NCBI GenBank assembly: GCA_964059195.1
Contig: CAXKWD010000006.1
Span: 133,554,539-133,618,538, forward strand
Reading direction: 5' to 3'
DNA from: Ectobius pallidus
Lineage: Eukaryota > Arthropoda > Insecta > Blattodea > Ectobiidae
DNA: 64,000 nucleotides
Below the pieces are notes generated by a model. It made no database searches. It saw only the letters and a list, made by a program, of their open reading frames with translations, and was not told the DNA's origin. Below are positions 21,467-33,149 of this stretch, one piece after another (position 1 is the stretch's first letter; every line of letters begins with the position of its first letter). The translations under genes were made by a program, and so were the position numbers.

Positions 21467-21820
21467 AGGGTGTTTGTTGCTCAAAAGAAAATCTTAAGGC
21501 TTATTTTTAACATGGCACCAAGGGAGTCTTTAAGAATGCTTTTCAAAAATATTTCAACGGTAACACTAATTCTAATCCACCTACAAGACTGCTTTATTCT
21601 ATTTTAATAATCAAGAGCAGAATTGGATGATCATAACACAAGAAATGAAGATGATATACATATGTTTAAATATCGAACTATTAGATACACTAAATCACCA
21701 GTTTATATTGTCAGTCAAGTTATTAATAATTTATCAGCCAATATTTTAAGTGTAGAAGATCTCAGGTGTTTTAAATTTAAACCTAAACATTATTTGTATG
21801 ATAACTTTTTATTCTTTTAA
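21467..21820 (+). pseudogene. LINE reverse-transcriptase C-terminus fragment
   Basis: The plus strand reads VAQKKILRLIFNMAPRESLR, followed after about 40 codons by stops, then a stretch resembling NTRNEDDIHMFKYRTIRYTK and ending NFLFF at a stop at 21818-21820. The order QKKxxRxIF, then xTRNxDDxH and FKxRT, is characteristic of the thumb/C-terminal region of jockey/CR1-type LINEs. Internal stops at about 21605-21610 make it a pseudogene. It lies immediately beside the gypsy target site. Confidence 0.6.
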
Positions 21821-22399
21821 AGATTCCTTTCAAATATAGTTGTACTAACTATACCTTATTGACAAAGTCTATATATTCAATGTTTAGCTAAAGATGGAAT
21901 ATATTATGGTCTGACACGATAGTGGCCTAAGTATTAACTAAGGCTAGTTCCCTCCAAAATTATCTCCGTACTTGGCATATCTCATTTCCCTTTTTAGTTA
22001 CCTATCGTTATTCTTTGACCTCTTATCTCCATTTTTACCTTTCCGTTATTTCATTTTTCTTATCCGTCTTGCCAAGGGGGCATGCCGACGTGATGTTCGC
22101 GTTTCGTCGTCTTCATTATAACCCGTAAAAGGCCTATTTCTCGGTGAAGTACTATCCCGTATTTCAGTCGACAACAAAACTCTGTATCTGACTTGTCGAC
22201 TGAATGCCGCGCCGGGCAGGGATGTGAGTTTGTTATTATATTTCATTACATTTCTTCTAAAGTGTCGAAATCATGCATTTTTTCTCCTACTCTCCTTTTA
22301 CAAATACTCTTCTACTTTTCCAACTGTAGATTTTCCTAATTATTTTGACATCTTTGATCCTATTGTGGTTTTCTGCCTTGCATTCTCTTTAGTGCAATC
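21821..22399. other. No supported feature
   Basis: A somewhat GC-richer patch at about 22065-22225 carries a 66-codon minus-strand open frame with many charged residues. No motif recognised. It could be part of a host exon or an older repeat. Confidence 0.4.
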
Positions 22400-23164
22400 T
22401 AGTCAACCGTCGATATAATGCTCGATTTAGTGGCACTAAAACGAAATTTAGTTTTTAAAATAAAAATAATTATTATACAGTGCTATATTAATTTACTGCA
22501 CTGTATTATGAAAGAAAAATTAAATAAAAGACAAATAACATTTTCTCTCTCTCGCTCACAATATTGCTCACAGTCTCCGACTAACAGTTTTCTCCCACAA
22601 TAATGAAAAATGTGATGAAATATCCCGCTGGCTAGACTTTGTAAATCTTTCACTGTATTCACAAACTTCTCGTTTCTCTTGAAGTGTAACAACAGGTCTC
22701 TTCATTTTAACAATCTTACGAGTAATTATACTAACTATAGTATAACTATAGTATAACGGCTAAATGGACACTGAACTAAAAGAATTGAAAGTCTGGAATG
22801 CCTCACTCTATGAAGGACTCTTTCTACCTGCTCCATCCTCACGCAGGCTGTCTGTCCACCTTCTTAACATAGCTTCCTCATTCCACCGCACATTTATGGT
22901 TATGGCAGGGGAACACTCACTTCTTGGAAATACGGTACAGTGTGTTTCTTAAATATTGTTCTTGACGTCCATACCAGTTTTAAAAGAATTCTGCAACTAA
23001 AAAAATCACTGTAAACTATATTTTGTCAAAATCTTGTCTTATATTAACTGGCACTAAATGAATTGCCACAGTAACGAGGTTTCTTATGTATTTTATATGG
23101 GAGAAGATCCGTTCACTTGCATTTATTGGCACAGTGCGAGGGTGGCACTGTAAAGGGTTGAGTG
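22400..23164 (-). mobile_element. pogo-like element, copy 1, internally deleted
   Basis: Inverted homologue of 31648-32447 over its whole length. The left end AGTCAACCGTCGATATAATG (22401-22420) and the right end, inverse of CACTCAACCC (to 23164, followed by TA), form imperfect terminal inverted repeats typical of pogo/Tigger-type elements with TA targets. On the minus strand from 22705 a relic reads MKRPVVTLQEKREVCEYSE and, after a spacer, LLWEKTVSRR before a stop, resembling the N-terminal helix-turn-helix of jerky/Tigger transposases. No DDE domain remains, so it is non-autonomous. Confidence 0.75.
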
Positions 23165-23482
23165 TATTTCTGTGATCTTGGCCCAACAGACCCCGGCTTT
23201 TGAAAGCATGTTTAACAATTTTCCATAGGTCCCAGTGACCTTGAATAAATTCTCTCTCTTTCTTCGCATATATTGCAAACATTCAGGTGTCCATGAAGTG
23301 AATGCTGATTTTTCCTGTGGTGGTGGGGAACATCCACACGAGTAGAAATATTTTAATACATTGAATTTTACGAAGGAAATGAATTGTTATGGGTGTAAAC
23401 AGAAAAACTTGTTGCGTATTGTTGCACACAAAAAATAATTTATTGTGTTAATTTTATTATAAGAAAAAGTGAAGCTATTACA
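23165..23482. other. No recognisable feature
   Basis: Spacer between the pogo-like element and a mariner transposase relic; AT-rich, nothing recognised. Confidence 0.5.
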
Positions 23483-23571
23483 TATTTTACAACAACACTT
23501 GCTGGAAATGTCGGCCATTGACCTGGCTGCACGGCTCCGCACGTCTCACCATGTACTGATAAACTCCATTA
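23483..23571 (-). pseudogene. C-terminus of a mariner-like transposase
   Basis: The minus strand reads GVYQYMVRRAEPCSQ then VNGRHFQQVLL and a stop. The ending C-x3-NGRHF-x4-L is the typical last 12 residues of many Tc1/mariner transposases. Nothing upstream remains. It abuts a tRNA-like sequence at 23583. Low information because it is short. Confidence 0.5.
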
Positions 23572-23582
23572 AAATTTAATCC

Positions 23583-23650
23583 GGTATCGAACCTGCGGTA
23601 TTGAATTGGCTGAAGACAGTGTTATTGGCCTGCTAATTGCACCACCCAGG
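23583..23650 (-). mobile_element. tRNA-like SINE head
   Basis: On the minus strand an A-box-like GGTGGTGCAATTAGCAGGCC (about 23646-23627) is followed about 40 nt later by a B-box-like CGCAGGTTCGATACC (23597-23583). The spacing fits an RNA polymerase III internal promoter, but no cloverleaf with an acceptor stem is evident, so it is a SINE head rather than a tRNA gene. Confidence 0.5.
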
Positions 23651-23799
23651 CCTACAAATAATTGAAGCTAATAATCCTACTCATTGCTGTGGTAAATGGT
23701 TAGGCTCATTAATGTTTGTTATTGTTATTATCACTAGCCTATTATTATTATTATTATGGAAAATGAACTGCTTTTTAGTCCAGAACGTAATGACTAGAT

Positions 23800-24463
23800 C
23801 AGTGATGGGCAAACCCCTACTTTTGCGGGCCAAATTACAGAACAATTGCACAAGGCGGGCCGAAATAGTTTATTTAATTACTGAAATGGTGGAGTTTTCA
23901 GAACTATTTTGTCTGTTGTTTATATATGAAGAAGTATAAGAACTGCGACTATACTTCCGATAGGTTTTCGTTGTCCGGTTGCAACTGGAACGAGGTGAGC
24001 CTCAGGAGTGAAATCTAAAGTCTGTCAATGAGTGTTTCTGACTACTTTTTCAAAGCTTCCAAGAAGAAAACACATGTCATGCACATATGAATATGCAGAA
24101 ATGGGGATCCCTTCTGGGCATGAGATATGAAAATTTGGAAACTTGATTTCGGTAAGGGCTTGTAGAATTCAAGTTTTGAAACGTTAAGAAACAACAACTG
24201 AGTGCTAGGCCTACCTTCCAACTCAACTAATTTGTGCTGAATGCCCGGTTACTCTTTGTAGTCCACAGTAAATGGAATAATGAAAATATCCAAGGCCTGT
24301 TCATTCTAAAAGTCTTGAAGTTATCTTAAAATTCACAATGGTCATGCAATATAAGGAAAACTAATCACGTAAGAAATATATTTTTCTTCTCTTCTGTCGC
24401 GGGCCGCATTCGCCCTGTCTGAGAGCCGCATCTGGCCTTCGGGCCGTACTTTGCTCATCACTG
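23800..24463. mobile_element. Non-autonomous hAT element, family 2 (664 bp)
   Basis: Begins CAGTGATGGGCAAACC and ends with the inverse of CAGTGATGAGCAAAGTACGG. Flanking octamers GACTAGAT (23792-23799) and GACTAGAC (24464-24471) match at seven of eight bases, consistent with an hAT 8-bp target duplication with one later mutation. GGGCC-rich subterminal blocks (CGGGCC near 23820; GGGCCGTACTTTGC at 24441) resemble Charlie-type hAT ends. No transposase frame. Confidence 0.85.
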
Positions 24464-24582
24464 GACTAGACTGTCGATCTTTTTTTACTCCACTTAAATA
24501 ACGTCTTACATTGGATTGATCACTGGACTAGACTGTCGATCTTTTTTTACTCCACTTAAATAACGTCTTACATTGGATTGAT
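24459..24582. repeat. Perfect 62-bp tandem duplication spanning the hAT end
   Basis: CACTGGACTAGACTGTCGAT and the following 42 bases at 24459-24520 are repeated exactly at 24521-24582. Because the first copy includes the last five bases of the hAT element, the duplication happened after that insertion. Confidence 0.93.
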
Positions 24583-25144
24583 GTCGAATATCTACAGAAT
24601 ACCGTAATGTGAGCTCGGTTCAAACAAAAAACTATTATTTTACTGTTCAAGCATTGTTTGTCTAATTGACAATTACCGTAATGCTGAAATAATAATGTAA
24701 GCTTATGTAGTAGGTAATCTGCTTACCTCAGTATAAGGGATAATTGGTGTATCAACTGATATTTCCGATATTTTATTAAGCTCTGATACCCACTCATTGA
24801 AACATGCAAATTATTTCAGCGTTGCAATAGGAAGCTGTTGTGCAATCTTCATTACATAAATACCCCATTATTTTACCATAATCCTACTAATTACGTAAAC
24901 GTTTCAATATATCGTGTCAGGAAGAATATTGAATCTGGTTATGCGTAGGGGAAGTGAAGAAACTACTTGTAACTCAGAATTATTTAAAAATCTGGTTAAG
25001 GTAACATTATATGCACATTTTTCGCAGAGAAAATCCAACTGAAGTTGATAAAATTTGTGAAAACCACTTTGTAGATAACAAGGATATTATGTTTTTACGC
25101 AAGATGTGCAAATATATGATTCGTATTTAATACGTAATTACTTA
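24583..25144. other. No recognisable feature
   Basis: AT-rich; nothing recognised. Confidence 0.5.
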
Positions 25145-25575
25145 CTCCATGGCAATTGACAATTCTTAAGCAAGCTAAAGGAATAATCTATTTTGTGGTA
25201 CTCGGACATTCATTGCCGCGCTTACATGAGCCCGCCATTCAACCCTATTTTGTGCTAACTCCATCCTGCCATCCCTCGCAAATCCTACTTCCCTTAAATC
25301 TATTCCAATATTGTCCTCCCACCTACATCTAGGTCTTTCAAGTGGTCTTTGCCGTACGGTTCTCCCAGTCAATATGCGCACATGTCTAGCACATTTCATC
25401 CTGCTGATTTAATTACCTTTACTATATTCGGTGAAGAATAGAGGTTATGAAGTTCAGTTTTCTCCAGTCCCTGTTTTCGTCTCTTAGGTCCGAATGTTTT
25501 CATAAGCACCCTGTTTACGAACACACTCAGATTATGTTCTTCCCAAAGAAGTAAGGGACCATGTTTCCCATCCTT
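25145..25575 (-). pseudogene. LINE 3' end, GRPRRRWEDN family, copy 1
   Basis: On the minus strand, about 25555-25400 reads EEHNLSVFVNRVLMKTFGPK and LHNLYSSPNIVKVIKS. After a frameshift and small deletion, 25399-25175 reads RPLERPRCRWEDNIGIDLRE and ends VSAAMNVRVP. Related to the copy at 41850-42420 (FENRLLRKIFGSKRD, GRPRRRWEDNIRIDLREVG). The shared 3' UTR and a TAAG-type tail follow (about 25145-25175). This is the extreme C-terminus of an RT-bearing LINE. The segment between KS and the RP-rich motif is shortened compared with copy 2. Confidence 0.75.
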
Positions 25576-27508
25576 ATAATACCACCGGCAGGATAAATTG
25601 TCTTTTAAAATTTTACTTTTAGGTTTATGGACAAATGACGAGAACATAAAAGTTTCTGATTTTTTAAAAATCAACTATTTCCTGATTTACGTCAACAGTA
25701 TTAATATCTTTCGACGATTTTGATGTTTTACATGGATATATTAGACCCTACATATATTGTTTTACATTAATATAACAATTGGTTTCGTCTAATTTTAGTA
25801 GGGTTCTAGGATTTCCATAAAGAATAAATGATGTTGCATTCTAAATTTCTTCTTATATCACCCCTTAGACATCTAGATGCCGTTTAAGTGCGGTAAAGCT
25901 CGGTAACCTTTCTCTGGGGGGGGGGAGGTGGTTTAAATCTGAGTATGATAGGCCTACGTAGTATTTAAAAACAAAAGTTTTCCGAGATCTTTCGAAATAA
26001 ATTTATTTGGAACTAGAAGCAAAATGTGGAAAATCATGATAATACAAGATCCATTAGACCAGTAGGGAATATAAAGGAAGAGTTATTTAAAATACTGAGA
26101 TTCTACCACATTATTTTCAGTTAAAGTGGTAACCTTTAATGTGCAATACTATTTTTTCTTTTCGAAACTGCTTTTCTCCCCAGATATGGTACTTGTCTCA
26201 TTTGTTGACTCAGCGTCCTGAAAACCTATTTCACTTCCACCTTATAAGTGTTGATATCGAGTACTCTGTGTAAACCATTTTAAATAGATGATTTCTAAAT
26301 TTACCAATTTCATGCTATTTTGAGAGTCCTGTGGTGTTGTATTCAGGTGTAAAATGAGCTGGATATAGGAGGCGAACAAGGCAGGAAACTCAACAATTCA
26401 GATCCCTACGGGACAGATCAGAATAAATCCATTCAATCAGAGCCGAGAGAAATCAAATATACTCAGATAATTGAATTGCATTACAATTTCAATCTTCCCG
26501 ATCGAGGATAAAGATAAGATTCTATCTTAGATAAGCCTCCACTCTGAGAACTGGACTGCTGAACGGAATTTCTTTTTGTTTTATTTCAAAGGCGTACGAC
26601 AAATTCACATTCATAGTAGTGGCAAGGTAAAAACGTTCCTGCAAACGTTGGTATTCAGTAGCATTTTAAAATAAGCCAACAAAAATGTGTGTGGCGCTGA
26701 TTTGATCCCCTCCTAAAGGTCTCGAAGGAAAAACAAATGCTTAAAGGAAGACTATGAAGCAAGCGAGAGATCTGTATTCAAATTTCGTTTTATTGTGCTC
26801 TATCGGCATTTATGAATGTAAATCTGTGAGTTAGAACATGATCGATAACTTAATGCAGGAATATATATTTTACGATACGTACGGCTATTATTACATTACA
26901 ACCATTATTTAAAATTATTTCATTTTATTATTGTAACGTGCAATACATTGTAGTTTGTAAATGCAAATACCTTACACTTAATCTTCACTTTGTCGTAATT
27001 TATTGTTTCTCTATATTTCAGTATTTACGTACTTTATTTTAAATTTACATCACCACGATTCTTATTTGGGGCAAACTCGTTCTCGTGAATTGATGTGGGT
27101 GTCATAGTTTTGTTGAGAAAAATCAAGACAATTATATGCCTACTCAAAGAACAATGATACGCATAAAACAATAAAATAGAATATCTCATAACTACACAGT
27201 AATACTAACAAAAAGAACAGATTCAATTTTATAACACATAACTCTATAAATTATTGACAGACATATCAGAAGAAATTGAACTTATCTTCCTGGAATTTAT
27301 TCATTAAATAACAAATATTAATTTTTAATTTTTTACATTAATATAACATAATTTTAAAACAGGTTCTGACGCCTATAATGTAAAACGAAATGCCTCTTCC
27401 CACTTAGTCATACTATATGCTGTATACTACATCAGTCGGGATAAAGCATGGTTTTGGTTCTGGCATAAGACTTTATATACCCCACAACACTTTATCTAAA
27501 AAATTCCA

Positions 27509-27510
<2 letters not shown>
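25576..27510. other. AT-rich DNA without recognisable gene
   Basis: A G-run is at 25916-25926. I see no coding signature, RNA gene or element boundary. Confidence 0.5.
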
Positions 27511-27555
<45 letters not shown>

Positions 27556-27683
27556 GAAAATATACTGTTATGAATTGACGTAGGATTAAGAATATACTTT
27601 TATAATTTTTCTTGGAATATTTCTTATCAAGTGTAGCACACTATATAAATTTCTTAGATAAGGAATAATAAGACACTAATTAC

Positions 27684-27724
<41 letters not shown>
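27511..27724. repeat. Two (TA)n microsatellites
   Basis: TA runs at about 27513-27552 and 27687-27724, 130 bp apart. The second lies just outside the SINE at 27740. Confidence 0.9.
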
Positions 27725-27725
<1 letters not shown>

Positions 27726-27739
27726 TGTATCTATTATTG

Positions 27740-28113
27740 TCGGCCGCGGTGGTCTAGAGGTAGCGTGCCCGCCTCTAGATCCGCAGGGCGCGGGATCAAA
27801 CCCGGCCGCGGTCGATGGATTTTTCAGGACGGAGTCCTCCGGGAGGGACTTCAAGCTGGGGGTCCCGTGTCGTAGATTTACGGCACGTAAAAGAACTCCA
27901 AGCCTAAATTAGAGCCTCTGGACAAAATTTCTCGGCCCTTTCACGTCCAAGAAATACTTAGTTTCCAGAGGGGAGTTGCGAGGCGATGGGCTTACCACCT
28001 GTCCCTCTCTCGGAAAATAAGCATATCAAAATTAGTATAGGTAATGAAACCTCCACTTGGAGGCCCCTTCGCCCCACCTGGGGATCATAGGGTACCAGAT
28101 ACAGATACAGATA
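27740..28113 (+). mobile_element. tRNA-derived SINE, full length (374 bp)
   Basis: The head has an A-box-like GGTGGTCTAGAGGTAGCGTG (27748-27767) and a B-box-like GCGGGATCAAACCC (about 27789-27802), the spacing of a tRNA internal promoter. The body continues to a CAGATACAGATACAGATA tail at about 28096-28113. TATTATTG occurs directly before (27732-27739) and after (28114-28121), an 8-bp target duplication. The expected mobilising enzyme is a LINE reverse transcriptase acting on the 3' tail. Confidence 0.85.
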
Positions 28114-28121
28114 TATTATTG

Positions 28122-31100
28122 CATGCATTAAATATTTAAGACTATAGATATAAATACAGTTTTCGTTAATGTCCCCCAAAATTTATAATAAAAGTTCTAA
28201 AATTTCTGGGCACTGATTTCAAAATCTCTGTACCAAATTGAAAATATATTTTCCTCTTTTCTATACAGACTATACTGTAGCTACAGAATTCTTTACTTGA
28301 ATTCTGTTTGATTCAAGCAAAAATAAGAAGGGCACATAAAATTCGACCTCTGCCATGATCTTCACTGACCTGACACAGGCCCGTTGCCTTTGTTCTTTGA
28401 GGAAAGTACAGACTCTCTGTCTCCGTGAAATAAATAAAATGTCTCAAGACCCGACCACACCCAAATGTTGCCTTTTCCGTTCATTTAAGTACGGTACGTG
28501 AAATAGAACAGAGTTTACATCCTCTTCACTGAGATGATAATTAAGTCAATAGTTACATACAGACTGCATATTGCATAACAATAACCTACCTGTACGTGTA
28601 CTGGATGCAATACAAAAAATAAGTAGTTCCAGCCAAGGGGTAACCGAAGTGTTGAGTGTTATTGAACTATGCCCATTATTTTAAAATGTTAACCGAAAAC
28701 AAAGTTTAAAATTCCATTTTAATATCTCAGTTTGTTTTTGGGATATTAATTTAATTTGTTCTTTAAAATCAAAATTTAATTCTCTTTCCGACAGATTTTA
28801 AAATATGAACTTTTTTTTTATGTGAGATTACTTGATGATGGCTATACAAATTTGCTGACGGATTTTTTATATTGTTTATCGTTTTGTTTGAATAATATAT
28901 TATACCCAGAAAAATGAAAGTTTTAAAAACTTACTATTTTTTTTAAATAGAACTAAGACTTATACAGAAAATCTGATTAATAATTCTATTGCACATATTG
29001 TGAAGTACTTCGCAAAAACATTTCACAACTGTATCTCTATCTTTGGGAGAAGATGGGTTTTGAATGTGGCAAAATAACATGGAAATTGAAACCGAGAAAA
29101 CAGGCTGCATGCTGTTGGAAGTGCACTGAGGTTTAAAAATGGTATCAATAGCACCTGTTCCATGCGTCCAAATGGCATCATATTTTAAGGTATGGTTATT
29201 TCTCACACTAAAATAAAAAAATATCGCCTTTTGATCAAAATGACTAACTCAACACTTCTGCAATCCCTAAAGGAATTCTCTTTCACGGGATTGGCCTTTG
29301 TGCTGGCGCTAAGAGTTTCATGTGGACCTACATTATTTCAAGTCTTTCTAACATTGAAGTCGATAGACAGGATTGATTGACACACCAGTTGGGCAGTAGG
29401 TTCTAGTCTGTTAAGGATGTTTAACCACGACGTTTATTTAAAAGGTATTTTAGATTGTTTCTAATATTTCGATATATTATTATTATTATTATTATTATTT
29501 ATGCTAATGGCTCAGTCGCTGAGAAATAGTCTTATCTATTTATTTTGTATAAGGCAAATTATTTTATTTCTCAGTATTCTCTAATTGATTAGATAGTAAA
29601 TTATTTCAGTAAAGAAGTTACCTTAAGGCCGTTGATAGACATGGTCCAAAATAAAAGTGTAAAATTAAAATGCCATATTAATAGTAATAATAATAATAAT
29701 AATAGTCTTTTTGAGCAAAAAAAGATATAAGACTTGCCACTACATCTAAGATTATATTTTAATTAAACATAGACCTACGTGTAAAGTATTCAGTAAGCGG
29801 TCATGGAATTATTACCCTAGGAATGGGAAGCACAGGGGAAAATTTTTAAAAAATTGAAGTCTCTGCTATTTCATTGAGTTTTGATAGCAGGCTGTATTGA
29901 AATTAGTAAATATTTATTTACATGATAATATTATAGGATACAAATTCCTCTAACATGTTTATAAAATATAGTACCGGTACATGATATTTATTTTTATTAT
30001 TTATTTATTTATTTATTTATTTACAAATTACAAAATTACTACAACATTTACTTTAAAAAAAAAGAAAAAGAAAACACAACAAAGCTTAGATTTTCTAGTA
30101 CAAGAACACAGACCTAAATATTAATATTGAAAAATACATCCGAATAAGCAAGATTATTCGTGCTCGGGTGCATTTCCAAAAAGAATCAGAGTGAAGAAAG
30201 AGGAGAGACAAAGAACAGAATGAAATCCATTAGACCGCGTTGTAAGTTCTATAGTGTTTTTCAGAAGACTGTACTGTACGGTACGTAACGGAATACAGCG
30301 CGCTTTTAAAGCATCCATATAAAGCTATTACGTTTACAATGTGTGTATTAAAATCCAGTAAAGGAAAGACTTAGGGACATTAAAGCGTCTATAGCAACAT
30401 GTAGAGCAAGAGAATGTTTACAGTACTGACATGACACATATAAGCAACTGTGTGTACAGTCACATCGAGAAGTTGCTTCTCTGCAAACAAAATTCTGTAA
30501 ATAACATTCCGTTTTCATAGAACTACTACCATAAAGAAAGTCCTGTAATATTAATATATTTCCCAAATAATTGAGTGTCATCTTAAAGGGTCAAGAGCCA
30601 TGTCCGTCCGCTTTTATCTAGATATCTCTTTTGCGAAGGCTGCTGAATCCTCAGCTGAGATACTCCAGAAGCTTCTTTCTCTGCCGAAGGGCTGTTTCAG
30701 ACTATCCACGTCAAACCACTCCACACAATTCCACTCCAAAAAATTCCGCGCCACGTAATTTAGTGATAAGCATAATGGAATAATTTTAAGAATCGAGTAA
30801 TCTGTTCTCGGGTAATAACTTATAAAGATTCTTACGTTGTAGACCTCTTTTCAAACTGAAAATACAATGTTTGGCAATAGTGATTTTATATTTATGATCA
30901 GAGAATGTACTACGGGAGTGAAACCAACAGATGGTGTAAAAATCTAGACATTGACATTTTACACCCCGACAGCTGTTTACGACTATTTCGCCGAAACATA
31001 GGCTATTTACCGACAAAACGTGAAATCATATTTTAATACTCCCGGCGGAATAAGAATACGTATGTTGTTTCTACAATAGCCTACCAATGGTGGCTAATAT

Positions 31101-31583
31101 AATAATAATAATTCTGGACGACCTAATGTAACATTCGTCTATGAATATATCTGTATAAAATCTACTTCGGTTATTAGTATTGCGTCACCGGAACGACCAA
31201 ATTATTACCGTAATTTTGTCTTAGGTTAGAGTATTATTTTGAATGTTTTCCAAGTGAATTAAGCACAGTAATTTAAAAAGCAGTAATATATTCTACATAC
31301 ATACTATCTCGTAAAATAATACTGATGTAAACTATACATTTTATGATTTATATTCTCAGCCGTTCAGTCATTGAATATTCGATACCTTAAGATAGGCTAA
31401 TTCATGTGTGCACTCAATATGTACTCCGACTTCAAATAGGCCTGTTTAATGTAGGCCTAAGTCTTAAATCTAAATGAATTAAACAAAACACAATGAATCA
31501 GTTTAATTGACACTAATAGGCCCTACCCTTAAACTGTCGGTAAATGCTCTTTTATGTTACTTTCGTTTTTTGTGTCATAGAGA

Positions 31584-31588
<5 letters not shown>
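28122..31588. other. Long AT-rich stretch without recognisable gene
   Basis: Simple repeats only: (TTA)n at about 29477-29500, (AAT)n at about 29683-29704, and (TTTA)n at about 29994-30024. Minus-strand open frames at 28943-29206 and 30348-30581 (77-87 codons) lack recognisable motifs. A host exon cannot be excluded, but I see no splice-site or codon support. Confidence 0.45.

Positions 31589-31647
<59 letters not shown>
31589..31647. repeat. (TA)n microsatellite at the edge of the pogo-like element
   Basis: About 29 TA units. It directly abuts CCCTCGATATAAT of the pogo-like copy, where the terminal CAGTCAA expected from the other end is missing, so the microsatellite may have grown from the TA target at the expense of the tip. 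Confidence 0.9.
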
Positions 31648-31649
<2 letters not shown>

Positions 31650-32447
31650 CTCGATATAATTCCCTCACTATAGTGTCACTCTCGCACTGTGGAAATATAT
31701 GCAAGTGAACGGATCTTCTCCCATATAAAATACTTAAGAAACCTCGTAACTGTGTCAATTAATTTAGTGCCAGTGATTATACCTAGGTAAGACAAGATTT
31801 TTATAAAATGCAGTGATTTTTTTCAGTTGCAGAATTATTTTAAAACTTGCGTGAATATTAGGAAGATTATTTAAGGAACATACTGTACTGTATTTTCAAG
31901 AAGTGTGCATTCCCCTGCCACTAACTGTAAATAGCCTATAGTGCGGTAAAATGAAGCTATGTTAAGAAGTCGGACATACAGCCAGCGTGAGGGATGGAGC
32001 AGGTAAAAAGAGCCTTCATACAATGAGACATTCCAAAATTTCTCTTCTTTTAGTCCAATGTCCATTCAGCTGCTAAACATTGCACTACAGTTACTCATAA
32101 GGTTGTTAAATGAAGAGAGATGTTGTTACACTTCAAGAGAAACAAGAAATTTGTGAATACAGTGAGTGATTTACATAGACTAGACAACAGGCTATTGCAT
32201 TACATTTTCCATTATTGTGTGGGAAAACTGTTAGTCGGAGATGTTTAGGCAATATTGTGAGTGAGAGAGAGAAAATGGTTATTCACCTTTTATTTAATTT
32301 TTCTTTAATAATACACTGCAGTAAATTAATACCGCACTATATTAAGCCATTTTTATTTTAAAAATGAAATTTCGTTTTAGTACCACCCTCGCTTTGTGCC
32401 ACTAATTGTTAGAGAACGGATGGTGGCATTATATCGAGGGTTGACTG
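31648..32447 (+). mobile_element. pogo-like element, copy 2, internally deleted
   Basis: Left end CCCTCGATATAATTCC (31648) and right end, inverse of CAGTCAACCCTCGATATAAT (to 32447, followed by TA at 32448), are inverted repeats. The body is the inverse of 22400-23164. From ATG 32110 on the plus strand a decayed helix-turn-helix reads MKRDVVTLQEKQEICEYSE, with stops, then GKTVSRRCLGNIVSEREKM at about 32220-32277. Alignment of the two copies keeps this relic in both, supporting descent from an autonomous pogo/Tigger transposon. Confidence 0.78.
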
Positions 32448-33149
32448 TATATATTAGTATGAAAGGCTTTAATACGAATTGGGATAAATTAGATATTGAC
32501 ACAGTAACTATTGCTAGCACACTTTGCATAATAGGAGCGAGCAGAAAACAAAGTAAGGAAATCAAACAAAAGTCATACAAAACCATGCAGCATTCCCGAC
32601 GACTCAGAAGTTTGTGATTAAACAAGAGTTAGAGTTCAGAAACCGAAACTTTGATCTAAGGACCTAACAAAGCATACAAAACAAAGATCCAAAACTTCAG
32701 CTTCAACTATTTCTGCGAGTCAAGTGAATGCAGAAACTCAACTGCGAAACATTTAATAGTAAAATATAGTATTATTTTATCAATATTTTATCATTAGACC
32801 AAGGGAAGAGAGGTGCTGTTTTTATTCGACCATTCGGCATTTCGTCTTTTTTTTTTCTGTGAATCTGTGTGCTACATAGTTATGAGGGTTACGACCAAAC
32901 GCACAGTTTATTTTCTTCCAATTTGGCATCATTGTTCTCTGAAATCATCAAAAAGACAGGATTTTATTTTTTTTATTCTGTTTCAAAATAAAGAGCAGAT
33001 CTTACAAGAGTTTTTTTTGGGGGGGGGCACGAGTTCTACTGTTCACAGAACTACTGAAGTATTTTATGCAATGTGCCTTTAATGGCATGTATTAAAACGC
33101 GAGTATATTTACGAAACGAGCGTATCCTTTATGTAAATGTGAAAGGCTT
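32448..33149. other. Mostly unrecognised, with a fragment of the dispersed repeat
   Basis: 33091-33130 reads AAAACGCGAGTATATTTACGAAACGAGCG, matching the start of the dispersed repeats at 6917 and 51890. Otherwise nothing recognised. A G-run is at about 33019-33027. Confidence 0.5.

Noticed and set aside
24459..24582. CRISPR-like direct repeat
   Set aside because: Only two abutting copies with no spacer, in an animal genome; a simple tandem duplication.
30348..30581. 77-codon cysteine-containing minus-strand frame
   Set aside because: Cysteines do not form a recognisable finger spacing and nothing else supports a gene.
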